In this document: piece after piece, positions 40,665-50,747 of the stretch
Layout of the letters: each line of letters begins with the position of its first letter
Position numbering within the stretch: position 1 is the first letter of the stretch
From: Setaria digitata
Taxonomy: Eukaryota > Nematoda > Chromadorea > Rhabditida > Setariidae
Direction: 5' to 3'
DNA length: 64,000 bases
NCBI GenBank assembly: GCA_003640385.1
Contig: RCAB01000001.1
Span: forward strand, 558,001-622,000
Translations under genes and position numbers: made by a program
Notes under the pieces: generated by a model
Seen by the model: the letters and a program-made list of their open reading frames with translations, nothing else
Told to the model about the DNA's origin: nothing
The model's database searches: none

Positions 40665-43406
40665 TCATTGAATTGAAAATTTTCGAAAAGTAATTTGAAT
40701 CATCTTATAAATCTTGGCGCGTTCAAAAGCATTCAAATCGCTCACTTCAATGCTGTCTTCATCTGTAATTTTATACGTTTCGCTTCGTTTTAACGTTTCT
40801 GAAGAATTAGTCAGGGTAATTACGTCTGTGATCATGGTGTATCCATCCACTGATAACTTGGAAGACATCAGTAATGAACCATCGCTCTGGTAAGGCCTAA
40901 AAAGGTTAACTTTACCAATACCATTTACTATTTCAACCTAATTATTTTGTGTTGTAAGGGCACTGAAATTTGTAACACTATTTCAACTATTGAAATCACT
41001 AGTCACGCAAGAAAAAGATCGGATAGGAAGACAACAGAATTACCTAAAATATTTCATTAAGTTCTTAATAAAATCTTTGCTGCGTTTATCAGTAGTGTTT
41101 GGATAAGCGCGTACAGGCCTTAACAGCCTAAAAGTATCTTCAACTTCCGTAAGTGAAGCGTGGTTGGAATATAGTAGTCGACAAAAGCGGTTATTTTCAT
41201 ATCCCAGTGCACTGAAATTAAGCAATTCTGTTGGTTGCAATAGAATAGAAACTTTTTTTCTTAAATCTAATTTCTTTTTGCGAATTACATTCCGAGTCAA
41301 AACCCAATTTTTGAGTTCCGGGATAAAATGAGAATTTAATCTTAACATGCGAAAACCTACTTTTTTTCTTTTCTTCTCAAAAACCAAATTGCGGAGGGCT
41401 TTATCACTCGTACATTGCTGTGATCTGGACGACACTGCCAACAAGTTGATATCTAAAAGCTTTGAAGATATCACCAATATTAATATTAATTCTAAAAGTT
41501 AAAAATAAAAATCTTTAATAAATTATCTGCTCTAAGATCCAACTTTTCACCTTTTGTTTGAAGTTTATATCACCTCTTCTCCCTACCACCATACTTTGCT
41601 TACTCTCGAAAAAAATTTCTTCCATTCCAATTGGTTTTGTACTGCATGCATGTACACGAGTGTCTCGAGCAACCGGTGTTATACAGTCAACGAGAAAATC
41701 AAGTTCTGCAACATCAAACAATTCATTTATTCACGAAAAAAGAAGTCAAAGAGGTATAAATCCTTTGAAGCAGCGAATTTAATTCCAAGAATTAAAAATT
41801 ATTACTTGAATAGACACGATACTTCATCATAGTTACATGACTTTTAATATGGAGTTTATCCCAAATTGCTCTTAATAGAAGCTCATGACCATACCTCCCT
41901 GAAATTTATACCATATAGCTTATTAAATCATATGTCTGAAAGAAACTCTTTTAATTACATAATGAAACTGCAATAAAGAACTCCAGAAATTTAAATTTTA
42001 CCACACCAGATCAAAACTTTATTCTCTGGATCTTTTTCCAACCATTCTCTCACCATTTTGACACAAAGTCCACAACTTTTTTTCAAAGTTGGCATATTTT
42101 CCGCGCCCATTCGGCAAAAGGTACTATCAAAATAAAGTGCATCAAGGCGTTTGAAACCAGAGCTGGAAAAATAATGTTAGAAAATTTCTCCAACCTTCCA
42201 AGCAATTCTCTTGCGTAAAAGTGCTGAAAACAACAGGAAAGATAACCTGGTCAGTGGATCTTTCAGCATGTCACAGGCAGTCCAATCATCTTTTGTTAAG
42301 CGATAGTCTCCTGTATATAACAGTCTTAACCCATTATGGAACTCAAACAAGATCCTAAACAAAATAAAAAAGAATCATGTATTCGGATTTCAAGCACAAG
42401 CTTACGGTTGATATATTAACTGCAGTTTGAACTCACATAGCAGAACCAGGAATGTGTTTTGCATCCAGAAATATGACATCGGCTGATGGTGCTGGAACTA
42501 GCTGTTTTCGATCTTCATCATTACAAACGGCAGTAACTGTGAATTTTTGATTATAATCCTTAGACACAACATGCTCCTTAACTTTCATTAAAAAATTATT
42601 TTTCAGGAAGATGAAAAAAATTTGGAAAACACACTGAAAACAAATTTCCATTTCAGGACAGGTAAAAAGTCCAAGACTTCTTTCGAGTCACTGAAACTAG
42701 TAGTTGCTTGATAGGATTAAAATCAACTCCCTCACTAATCTGTGAGTAAATTCCTGTTTTTTACCAAGAGTCTTTCGCAGGATGGCTCTGAACTGAGAAG
42801 GATTTTCGATATTTTATGGCAGTATAATACAGCAAACTTGCCTGCCATTAATTGATAGAAATGATCAGTATCTAAGCCTTGCATGTGATCTGGAAAATCA
42901 AAAGTTCATATGATTAATATTACACTCCCCTGTAAAAGAATAATACTTGATAAAATTTTCAGCAAGCAATAGAAATAAACTAAAATGCAAGTTTATAGGT
43001 TCGTTTATTTGCTTGAAAAGTCTTATGGTGGTTATTTTTTTAAAATATTTCCGGAAAGAAATGAAGAAGATTGATACAGTTCCTGTAAAAAATACTTGAA
43101 TGGGCTGCACAGTCTAATAGGAAGAAAGGACAGAAAGAAAGAAAAATTTTAATGTTCACAAGGACAGAAGGAAGTTGGAGAAAGAGCAAAATTAAATTAA
43201 GAGGAATGGAAAATAATGAAAGCTTATTGTAATTGATTAAATTTGTAAAAGCTGGTGATTGGAGCGTCACGTAGTAAATAAGAACAGTTAAACGAACCGG
43301 AATGGCAATGAGAAAGGAAGAATACGGTACATTTTGGATCATCGGAATTGAACTGATCAACTGATATCCAATTACATTCAGTAAACATGCCACGAAACGA
43401 ACCCAT
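40665..43406 (-). CDS. Artemis-type (DCLRE1C) SNM1 metallo-beta-lactamase nuclease
   Basis: SNM1/Artemis nucleases combine a metallo-beta-lactamase fold with a beta-CASP cap and trim or open DNA ends during repair. Exons from the 5' end are 43298-43406, 42765-42889, 42437-42633, 42247-42354, 42002-42162, 41842-41898, 41551-41705, 41044-41459 and 40665-40896, 519 residues in frame. The amino end MGSFRGMFTECNWISVDQFN resembles Artemis more than SNM1A or SNM1B. The metal motif FFLSHCHSDHMQGL (H-x-H-x-D-H) spans exons 1-2. Then come LDAKHIPGSAM (the HCPGS position, with Ile for Cys), LLYTGDYRLTKDDW and LDALYFDSTFCRMG. The cap has ENKVLIWCG, KKLDFLV and the late VRAYPNTTDKRS, like Artemis VNAYPNV. 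Borders of exon 3 (acceptor) and exon 6 (donor) are weak. The long disordered vertebrate tail is absent. Confidence 0.85.
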
Positions 43407-43632
43407 CGTCAACCTCACAACCACATCAGTTCTTGGGAAATAAATAATTTCATAGTAACCTACAAGATACAGTAGCCGTCGTACGAAGTTTGCTTGGAGT
43501 GATCTAGAAGTTTCGATTAGGGGACTTAGGGTGATGGGTGAGGCTAGACGTGACGGGTGCGAAGAGTGGGTGGTTGGTCTTAGTTGTCCTGTCGTTGAGT
43601 GCACCTGTGGATAGAAGTTACAGTGAAGTGGA
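43407..43632. promoter_or_regulatory. Shared head-to-head promoter, Artemis-like and SF2/ASF genes
   Basis: Only 226 bp separate the start codon of the - strand Artemis-like gene from that of the + strand SR protein. The segment is visibly less AT-rich than most intergenic DNA here. A GTTACAG ending at 43623 could be the spliced-leader acceptor of the SR gene. A shared bidirectional promoter is the simplest reading. No TATA box is evident. Confidence 0.5.
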
Positions 43633-44848
43633 ATGGCGGGCAGACGAGACTGTCGAGTGTTTGTGGGCAATTTGCCGAGCGACGTGAAGCAGAGAGATCT
43701 GGAAGATATCTTCTACAAGTACGGACGCATCAATTTCATTGATATCAAGTTTACGAGAGACGTGCCATTCGCATTTATCGAATTCGATGACCCCAGGTAG
43801 CGACGTTTCCATCAGTAGACATCATTTTTGAAGTGGCGTATATGTTTATGCAACAGTACAACCGGTTCCTTTACATTTTCTCTGCATGGAAGTTCTGCTA
43901 AAGTTTGTAATGTAAATTTAACAACCAACGGTCGAATATATAGGGGTTGCATTATAAAAATGTTGGCCATGAGGTCATGGGATTCAAAAATAAAACACCA
44001 ACAGAAGGAAGTTGTAGGGATGCACGAGATGCTGTTCATGGTCGAGATGGATACGATTTTGATGGATGTCGCATTCGAGTCGAGCTTACTCGGGGTGTTG
44101 GCCCGCGGGGCCCAGGTGGTCGTCCGCTGTACGGGCCTGACCCGCGATCTCCCCGACGTGGTCCACCTCCCCGACGCAGTGGCTATCGTGTTGTAATCTC
44201 AGGTCTCCCTGATACTGGTTCATGGCAAGACCTTAAAGTAAGACTTTTATCTTATGTTGTTGGACAGTAAGAACGGTTTAGCTGTCATATCAAGAGTCAT
44301 TTCAAAAAATTTATTTGCAACAAAGCTTTTGGATAATGGAAGTTCGTTGCAGGATCACATGCGTGATGCTGGTGAGATATGCTACGCAGATGTTTTTCGT
44401 GATGGTACTGGTGTTGTTGAATACACCAATTATGAAGACATGAAATATGCCCTTCGGAAGCTAGACGACACAAAGTTTAAATCGCATGAGGTAGCTATGA
44501 TTATATATAGCTTTCATGTGTAGGAGAACATTTCGATGATGTTTTGGGAATGTATTGTAGTGTTTTCAGGGAGAAGTAACATATATTAGAGTGAAAGAGG
44601 CGAATGTTATGAATCCAAATCATTCACGCTCACGCTCACACACACCTCGCAGAACACGTTCATCGCCCAAGTATAGTCCTACATACCCTGCATCAAGAAG
44701 TCGTTCACGTTCTGCGCGCTCTCGCTCTCATACTCGTACACCTTTTAATAGGCGTTCTGCATCTCCAGTACATTCATCGCATTCGCGGTCTCCTTCCAGA
44801 ACAAGATCAAAAACTCGTTCTCGCTCTCGCTCTGGGTCGCGTTACTGA
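43633..44848 (+). CDS. rsp-3: SR splicing factor SF2/ASF (SRSF1, RSP-3), copy 1
   Basis: SF2/ASF binds exonic enhancers and recruits the spliceosome. It also shuttles with mRNA. Exons are 43633-43796, 44018-44237, 44353-44490 and 44570-44848, 266 residues in frame. RRM1 has RNP2 CRVFVGNLP and RNP1-like FAFIEFDD. A Gly/Pro/Arg hinge follows ([20 protein letters not shown]). The pseudo-RRM carries the family signature [20 protein letters not shown], and the protein ends in an Arg-Ser domain of about 70 residues ([20 protein letters not shown] to SRSRSGSRY). The start [10 protein letters not shown] fits the family and sits behind a possible trans-splice site. An AATAAA at 45265 is the likely poly(A) signal. 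A second copy lies 2 kb downstream with introns at the same places. Confidence 0.95.
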
Positions 44849-45264
44849 TCAGTAGCAGCGTCGGACCACACATCTGCACTGGAATGTATGCACTGTTTAA
44901 ACTTGTTTACAGCTTCATTTGTTTCACTTAATGATAGCAAGTTATAATTGTCAGTAGGGACAGCTCGTGCTGACATAATGCGTTGTGTGTGCTGAGCATA
45001 CAGTTCGTGAAAATTTATTGTTCGTTCGTCTGTTGGTTTAGTTCGTAAATTCTAGCAGTTTGTTTGTAGCCTTCGTCACACTTTTGTACTGTTAGTTTCA
45101 CAGAATGGCTGATGATTTTATTTCCATGTTGTTACAGCATGTGTTCTAGCGTGTTACTCGAACTACCAGTCTGTTGTGGTGCAGTAGGTCGTTTGGATTG
45201 TTTTCCGAAAAAGGCTTACTTCCAGGCATATCTCTTTGATTGCTTTGCTGTTTTGAAAATTGAA

Positions 45265-45270
45265 AATAAA
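45265..45270 (+). promoter_or_regulatory. Poly(A) signal AATAAA, SF2/ASF copy 1
   Basis: AATAAA in an A-rich context about 420 bases past the stop, followed by T-rich DNA. It is the first good polyadenylation signal downstream of copy 1. Confidence 0.5.
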
Positions 45271-46203
45271 ATTGGTTTTCTCATTTGACTCAAATGATTT
45301 TGTTTATTGTTAAAAATATAACAAACACTCGAATTTTTCAAATTTCAGTGACGAGGGATCTGTAATCCGTAAACGGGCCGAATTTCCGACATAAAGTCTT
45401 TGTATTTAATAATCGCTCAAGATTCGAAGCGAGAAACCAAGTATTCGATTTCGAATCGCTGACAGTTGGGCTCGACCAATAATAGAGAGGGAACATTTTG
45501 GGTTCAGTTACCGAGTCGATTACATCGATTTGGAAGCGAACCGTTTTCGATTACATGAGAGGTTCATATACGTAAATAGGATTTAATATTACGTCGTAGA
45601 TTGTGATTATACTTCCTGATGGTTTGTTTCAAAAATAGGTGGAAGGTATTGAAATACACTGCTGATCTTTAAAGCTGCAATGTATTATTTCAGCGGATGG
45701 TTCTAGGTTACGCTTCACAGCAGCTTTGGATCATGCTGAGTCTTCTGTAGTACAAACTTGCAGCGTGTCACTGAATTAGGTGCTCCGGTTAACATGTATG
45801 AAATGCTCATGGGAAGCGTTTTAAAAATGTAACTATGTAGAGGACCATACCATTCACTATTGCCCAGGATAGCTGACCATGCATTTAAATCATCGCGTAA
45901 CTAATCGAATAGTTGCTTGTTCAGCGTTTGACCATGTGAATTCATAATGCAGATAGGGTTATGCCGTTTTAAGATTGAAGCACGAAGGAAAAGTTAGATT
46001 TGCAGAAGTAATCATACATTGTGTCATGAAAATACTTCTCAAGTATTGTGTTTACCTTCAATTCCATCATATAGAAATGTTGATGCTTAGTATGGAGTGG
46101 CGTGGTCAAGCTGAATTTTTGACACCCTATTGATCTAAAGCTTTTTTTTTGTTTTTATAATTTATTATGAAGAATGATTAATAGACATTATTTACTACAC
46201 AGC

Positions 46204-46524
46204 TCATTTTGCTGATTCACGTGAACTTTCCCGCTCCCGCCTCTTTCCTCTTTTATTATATTTCTCCAAAATCAAGTGAGGAGGCCATGCGTTATCGTGT
46301 TTTAGCTCACAATCTGAGATCCGATCTTCTCTAAGTTTGCAGAGATAATAACAATGTGGCAAGGTTATGTGATCTGATATGCTTTGGTCACTAGAAACTG
46401 TTTCTCTGTACTGGAGGAGAAAGAACAGTAGAATGAGAATGACAGATTCATATGTAGTAATCCCACATGGAGATCGATATTTGGTTGTTGGTCTCAGGTA
46501 TTGTGCTGCTTTCTGCGAATGCAC
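46204..46524 (-). CDS. Possible small protein with one membrane segment, unidentified
   Basis: An open stretch of 106 codons from ATG (MHSQKAAQYLRPTTKYRSPC) includes a hydrophobic segment YESVILILLFFLL. A polar part follows with several cysteines (HCYYLCKLREDRISDCELKH), then a basic end (YNKRGKRRERESS). A TCTCCTCCAG inside it could instead be a 3' splice site, making only 46204-46398 an exon. I recognise no family and there is no strong start context. It may be a chance frame. Confidence 0.25.
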   Translation of the reverse strand: MHSQKAAQYLRPTTKYRSPCGITTYESVILILLFFLLQYRETVSSDQSISDHITLPHCYYLCKLREDRISDCELKHDNAWPPHLILEKYNKRGKRRERESSRESAK

Positions 46525-46843
46525 CCGTCTATTTTGAATTCCCTGCCTCAGTAATTAGTGCTGGATATCGATTGGGACGAGTGAGTGTGCGAATAGATGC
46601 GTTGGGAGTGCGCGTGGTAGATTAGCTATGTGGTTGGGATATGTCAGGTAAGGCAATCACTTTGACATGGATATCACATATTAAGATTATTTGAATGCTT
46701 GCTGATAGGGGGTGTACTGTAGAACACTGTAGGGTTATCGCGCGTCGCGTTACATCGTTGTTGCTAAATGTTAATCAAAATGATTAGTACAAGACCGTAC
46801 TTTCTATTTTCAAGTTCGCTGTTATAGCCAAAACGAAGCAAGG

Positions 46844-47856
46844 ATGGCCGGTCGTCGCGACTGTCGTGTATACATCGGTAATCTTCCACCAGACATTAGA
46901 CAGCGTGATTTGGAAGATTTGTTTTATAAATATGGACACATTAATTTTATCGATGTCAAGCTTACGCGTGGAGCGCCGTTCGCCTTTATCGAGTTTGACG
47001 ATCCACGGTTTGTCTTTTGTCATAGAGCTATCAAGTGAGAGTGGTCACTGGAAAGTTATTGCACCCAACATTCGTCAAATTTTTCTCATTGCAGTGATGC
47101 ACGTGATGCTATTCGTGGCCGTGATGGCTACGAGTTGGATGGTTGCCGAATCAGAGTTGAAATGACTCGCGGAGTTGGACCTCGAGGTCCAGGAGGCAGG
47201 CCGCTCTATGGTCCTGACCGTGGAGAACGTGATCGAAGACCACCACCTCCTCGTGGCCCTCCACGCCGTAGTGGATATCGTGTTTTGGTTACTGGTCTTC
47301 CAGTAACAGGTTCTTGGCAAGACCTAAAGGTATTATTTACATATAATAATTAAGTGTATTTCTCAAAGGGAGTTGAAGAATGTTACTTAGTATTTTCTAG
47401 GATCATATGCGAGAAGCTGGTGATATTTGCTACGCGGACGTTTTCAAAGATGGGACGGGTGTTGTTGAATACACCAGACAGGATGACATGAAATATGCAA
47501 TCAAAAAACTTGATGACACGAAGTTCAAGTCGCATGAGGTAGGTGTTTTTCAACGCAGCAGTGGGTGAAACAAACTGTTATTAATGGTTTGACGGTTACT
47601 AATGTGTTATTAAATGAAGCCGCGCCATAATCATGTTAGAATGAAGTACTGCATATGGTACGGAAATCCTGTATTTCAGGGTGAAACATCTTACATTCGG
47701 GTGAAGGAAGCAGCAATTGATGATCGCTACAGGTCGCGTTCGCGGTCACCTCGTGGTTCCCCGAAATATAGCCCGAAATCGGCTTCTCGCTCGCGATCTC
47801 GTTCACCCATACATTCCGCATCACCTGCGCGATCCTCTCGCTCACGTTCACAATAA
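46844..47856 (+). CDS. rsp-3: SR splicing factor SF2/ASF (SRSF1, RSP-3), copy 2
   Basis: A second full SF2/ASF gene in the same orientation. Exons are 46844-47007, 47095-47329, 47401-47538 and 47680-47856, 237 residues in frame. Exons 1 and 3 are the same length as in copy 1 (164 and 138 nt) and all three introns fall at matching codons. RRM1: [20 protein letters not shown]. The hinge is longer and more basic ([20 protein letters not shown]). The pseudo-RRM has [20 protein letters not shown]. The RS domain is about 35 residues shorter than in copy 1 ([20 protein letters not shown]). Either copy could be the orthologue of the single C. elegans rsp-3. The shared symbol reflects that. Both reading frames are intact, so neither looks like a pseudogene. 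Confidence 0.95.
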
Positions 47857-48356
47857 AGATGTATGGATCATCGAAGATTTTTTATCGTTGTTATCTGGGA
47901 ATTTCAGTTATTAATTGTTGCCTTTTCAGTAATCGTTTTTATTGCACTCTTGTGAAGGTTTCAAACGACACATCGAGATTTTGAAGAGAGGATCTCTTCT
48001 GCTAGTTATTGATGCTGTGATGATAGTATAAAGCTTATGAATGCCATTAAATTTGTAGTGTCAGGCAGAAGAGATTGAAAATATAGAATTGATATTTGCT
48101 GTAGCGTGTTTGGTATGGTAATAGCTGCTTATTGCTTTAAGGTATGGTCAGAGTGTATTTGAGAGTCTTGGTTGTCTTTGAAAAAGAGAAAATCCTTTTT
48201 GCTGCAACTCATTCATTTTTCGTTGGATTGTTTACAGTAATCTCATTATTACGCGTGTTCATTTATTCAAGAAGAGAGTTTATTTTTCAGTGATACACTG
48301 TTCCCGAATTCAGCATGCTTGTCATCACTTTTAGCGTTAAGATGCGTTCAGGATTT

Positions 48357-48362
48357 AATAAA
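48357..48362 (+). promoter_or_regulatory. Poly(A) signal AATAAA, SF2/ASF copy 2
   Basis: AATAAA about 500 bases past the stop of copy 2, followed by AT-rich DNA. A plausible 3' end signal, giving a UTR of similar length to that of copy 1. Confidence 0.45.
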
Positions 48363-48437
48363 TATTTGTATTTTCTATTACTTCGTAGCATCCATTTACT
48401 GGCAGTGATTCTATTTATATTTTTTCAGTGACGCCTC

Positions 48438-48780
48438 AGCAAACACTGTTTATGTGAGGATATTGATAGGGATAATCAACGACCACTACATTCTATCCAA
48501 TCAAACCAACAGAATGTGTTTAATGCGACGCCAAACTTACGCCTCTGTCAAACAAATCATTTCCGGGATTTTATATCAAAAAACAATGTGGAGGGAATGG
48601 CCTCGATTAGTACACCAACGAGTGCGCCGACTTCTCCCGAATCCCCGCACCCGGATTTATTGGCAGTGTTTGTGCAGCGCACTACGGGAATGTTTGGCAG
48701 CGGAACGATAGGCTGTCGGCTGGAGTCTTCTCGAAACGATTTTTGGGCCCCGATAAGTTTTATTGACACTTGGGGTTGAC
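48438..48780 (+). CDS. Possible coding exon of an unidentified protein beside an assembly join
   Basis: One frame stays open for about 110 codons from an acceptor-like CCTCAG (before 48438) to TGA at 48778-48780. This stretch is noticeably more GC-rich than its surroundings. Readable pieces are NQRPLHSIQSNQQNVFNAT, MASISTPTSAPTSPESPHPD and LLAVFVQRTTGMFGSGTIGC, ending FWAPISFIDTWG. I recognise no family. The next 160 bp run into a 50-base poly-T and an N, so linked exons may be missing. The opposite strand is also open over part of it, which weakens the case. Confidence 0.35.
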
Positions 48781-48890
48781 ATCGAACCGGTCACTTCCAA
48801 ATCTTTGTAGGTCTGTCCAGGATTGGTCATGTAGGTTTTGTCCAGTGGGTCCTGGCCTATCCTATTGCTCTCGCGTGACGATGGTGTACA

Positions 48891-48892
<2 letters not shown>

Positions 48893-48942
<50 letters not shown>

Positions 48943-48943
48943 N
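48893..48943. repeat. 50-base poly-T ending in N, probable assembly join
   Basis: Fifty T residues followed by N at 48943, like the run at 16062-16103. Sequence left and right of it may not be truly adjacent. Distances across this point should not be trusted. Confidence 0.85.
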
Positions 48944-50747
48944 GTGGTGGATTTGGGACGAACCAAATGTTTCAGATTTGATAAAAAAGCAAGCTACAGT
49001 GCAAGCATTTGGATTATCACTTTCGCAGATAGCAGTGCTCCCAAATGTCTTCACGTTATTTTATGTAATCCACAAAACTGGTGGTTCCAGCTAAACTGTT
49101 CCTTAATACTACTACTCGCATAAAGTTTTTATAATTCATTTGTATTGGTTCCACATTTTGGGTCTTCTGGGAATGTAACTTTGCAGTTGCCTGCTGGGCT
49201 TGTTTTGGTTTTAATTAACCCTTCACAGCATCATGCCAGCTAGTAGGGAAACTACTTTGAAAAAAAAAAAAAAAAAATTTGGGAGCTGTGCGCCGAAATT
49301 GCGCTATAGGTCGCAAAATTAGCAGTTAGGAGGCAGAGGGGATGGTATTGTGCAGTTCTGCAGGTTCAAGAAAATGCCGAAGAAGTTAAGAGGGGAAAAT
49401 CTATTAAATGTGCGACTCCAATTTGGATTATGCTGGAGTGCAGTTTTACATATATTAAAGCTGTTAGGAGTCCTGGAATGAGCTAATCATCCGGATCAGC
49501 CATACCTTAAAATGATGGATATCCGTCAAATATCAGTCACTCCATCATTCGGGATTTCTAAACAAGGGTGAAGTTTGTTTAGAGTAGGGGAAATGACTGG
49601 TTGTGGCAAGGACTTTCTTGACCAGAATCTAATCTTGTCTGACAGGGGTTGAGGTTTCAAAGCTGCTTTCGAAATGGCAATCCTGTACGGTTTTTGGAGG
49701 CAGAGATAGTGATGTATAGGTAAAATTCTACTGCTGAGATTTTTCTCCTTGTAACATCTGTCAATTGTAAGTATTTGCGCTAACCGAATTGGCGAAACCT
49801 CTACGAGTTTAGATTCTGGGAATTCTACGCTTCAAAAGTGATCAGTTTTGTTATTCACCAAAGATAAGTTTTGTCGCAGAAGAATGAAATTGGCTATTTG
49901 GCACTTCGGAGCCAGTGATGTTAAACTTGAGAAAAACCGATTTACTACGATATGATTAAATCCCGAAACACTGTAGATAGGAGGACTCGACACCGTAAGA
50001 TATTCATAGAAGCAATCTGTGGATGATGAGGTATCTGCCGATGTCAATTCTACATCGAGCCTTCATCGCTGAATAGATAAACAGGCACCATAATTTTGCA
50101 AACGGCATAAAATTATTTTAAAAAGAAAATCTAGAGATTGGTAGTTCGCAGTTTATATTTTAGCGGTGAACGGTTGTTTACTTCTATACAAAACGCAGCA
50201 ATTGCCATGTTGTTCACCCTGTTCAGATCCAGTAAGAATTCAAGAGAGTTATTTACTGCTCTTCTCTTTCCACCTTATTCAACAATTTTTTCCGAAAATG
50301 CATTACGCTTTTCACAACCGTCAAGCACAGAATGCAATAATTACATCGACTCACTTGGCAATTGCATAATTATCACTTCTTTTTTATTCGAATTTATTTC
50401 ACCAAGACTCACTTCAAGGTATGAGTGAAAACTGCTGCAATCTCTCGAAGACCTGGTTAAATTCTCAGAAAAGAAATATTCAATTAATGGAAAGTAACAA
50501 AGAGGTGCTGCCAAAGTTATTACAAGTCCGTGTAAGAGACGGTTATTATAAAGTTTGGTAGTGAACAGTGATTTACAATTTTTTAATTTGATTTTTCCTA
50601 ACTGAAAATTTCTTGAACTGGGTATCATCATAAGTAGAAAAAAGTTTAGTTAAAGTTTTTCCTCCGGATTCACTACTCCTTCAATGTGATATGGAAAATA
50701 AATGATTTCACATGTTTTTCAAAGATTGGAAATTTTGTTGATTTCAG
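48944..50747. other. Spacer upstream of ClpX, contains its unresolved 5' exon
   Basis: An A-run lies at about 49260-49277. The ClpX gene needs at least one more exon here, because the frame of its first recognisable exon is closed by TGA just upstream of the acceptor. A candidate lies around 50150-50231, where a strong CCA|GTAAGA donor gives the right phase, but I could not find a start codon in that frame. An alternative frame from ATG at 50208 has an import-like leader but the wrong phase. Confidence 0.4.

Larger units (their letters stand above)
44849..46843. other. Spacer between the two SF2/ASF genes
   Basis: About 2 kb. It holds the 3' flank of copy 1 and the promoter of copy 2. One - strand open stretch (46204-46524) is listed separately. 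I see nothing else. Confidence 0.5.

Noticed and set aside
42833..42850. AG|GCAAGT in the Artemis-like gene as a GC-AG donor
   Set aside because: Reading through gives GKFAVLYCHKISKILLSSEP, which fits the family's VYLYCSPVTKELLLTS region, so the exon continues to 42765.
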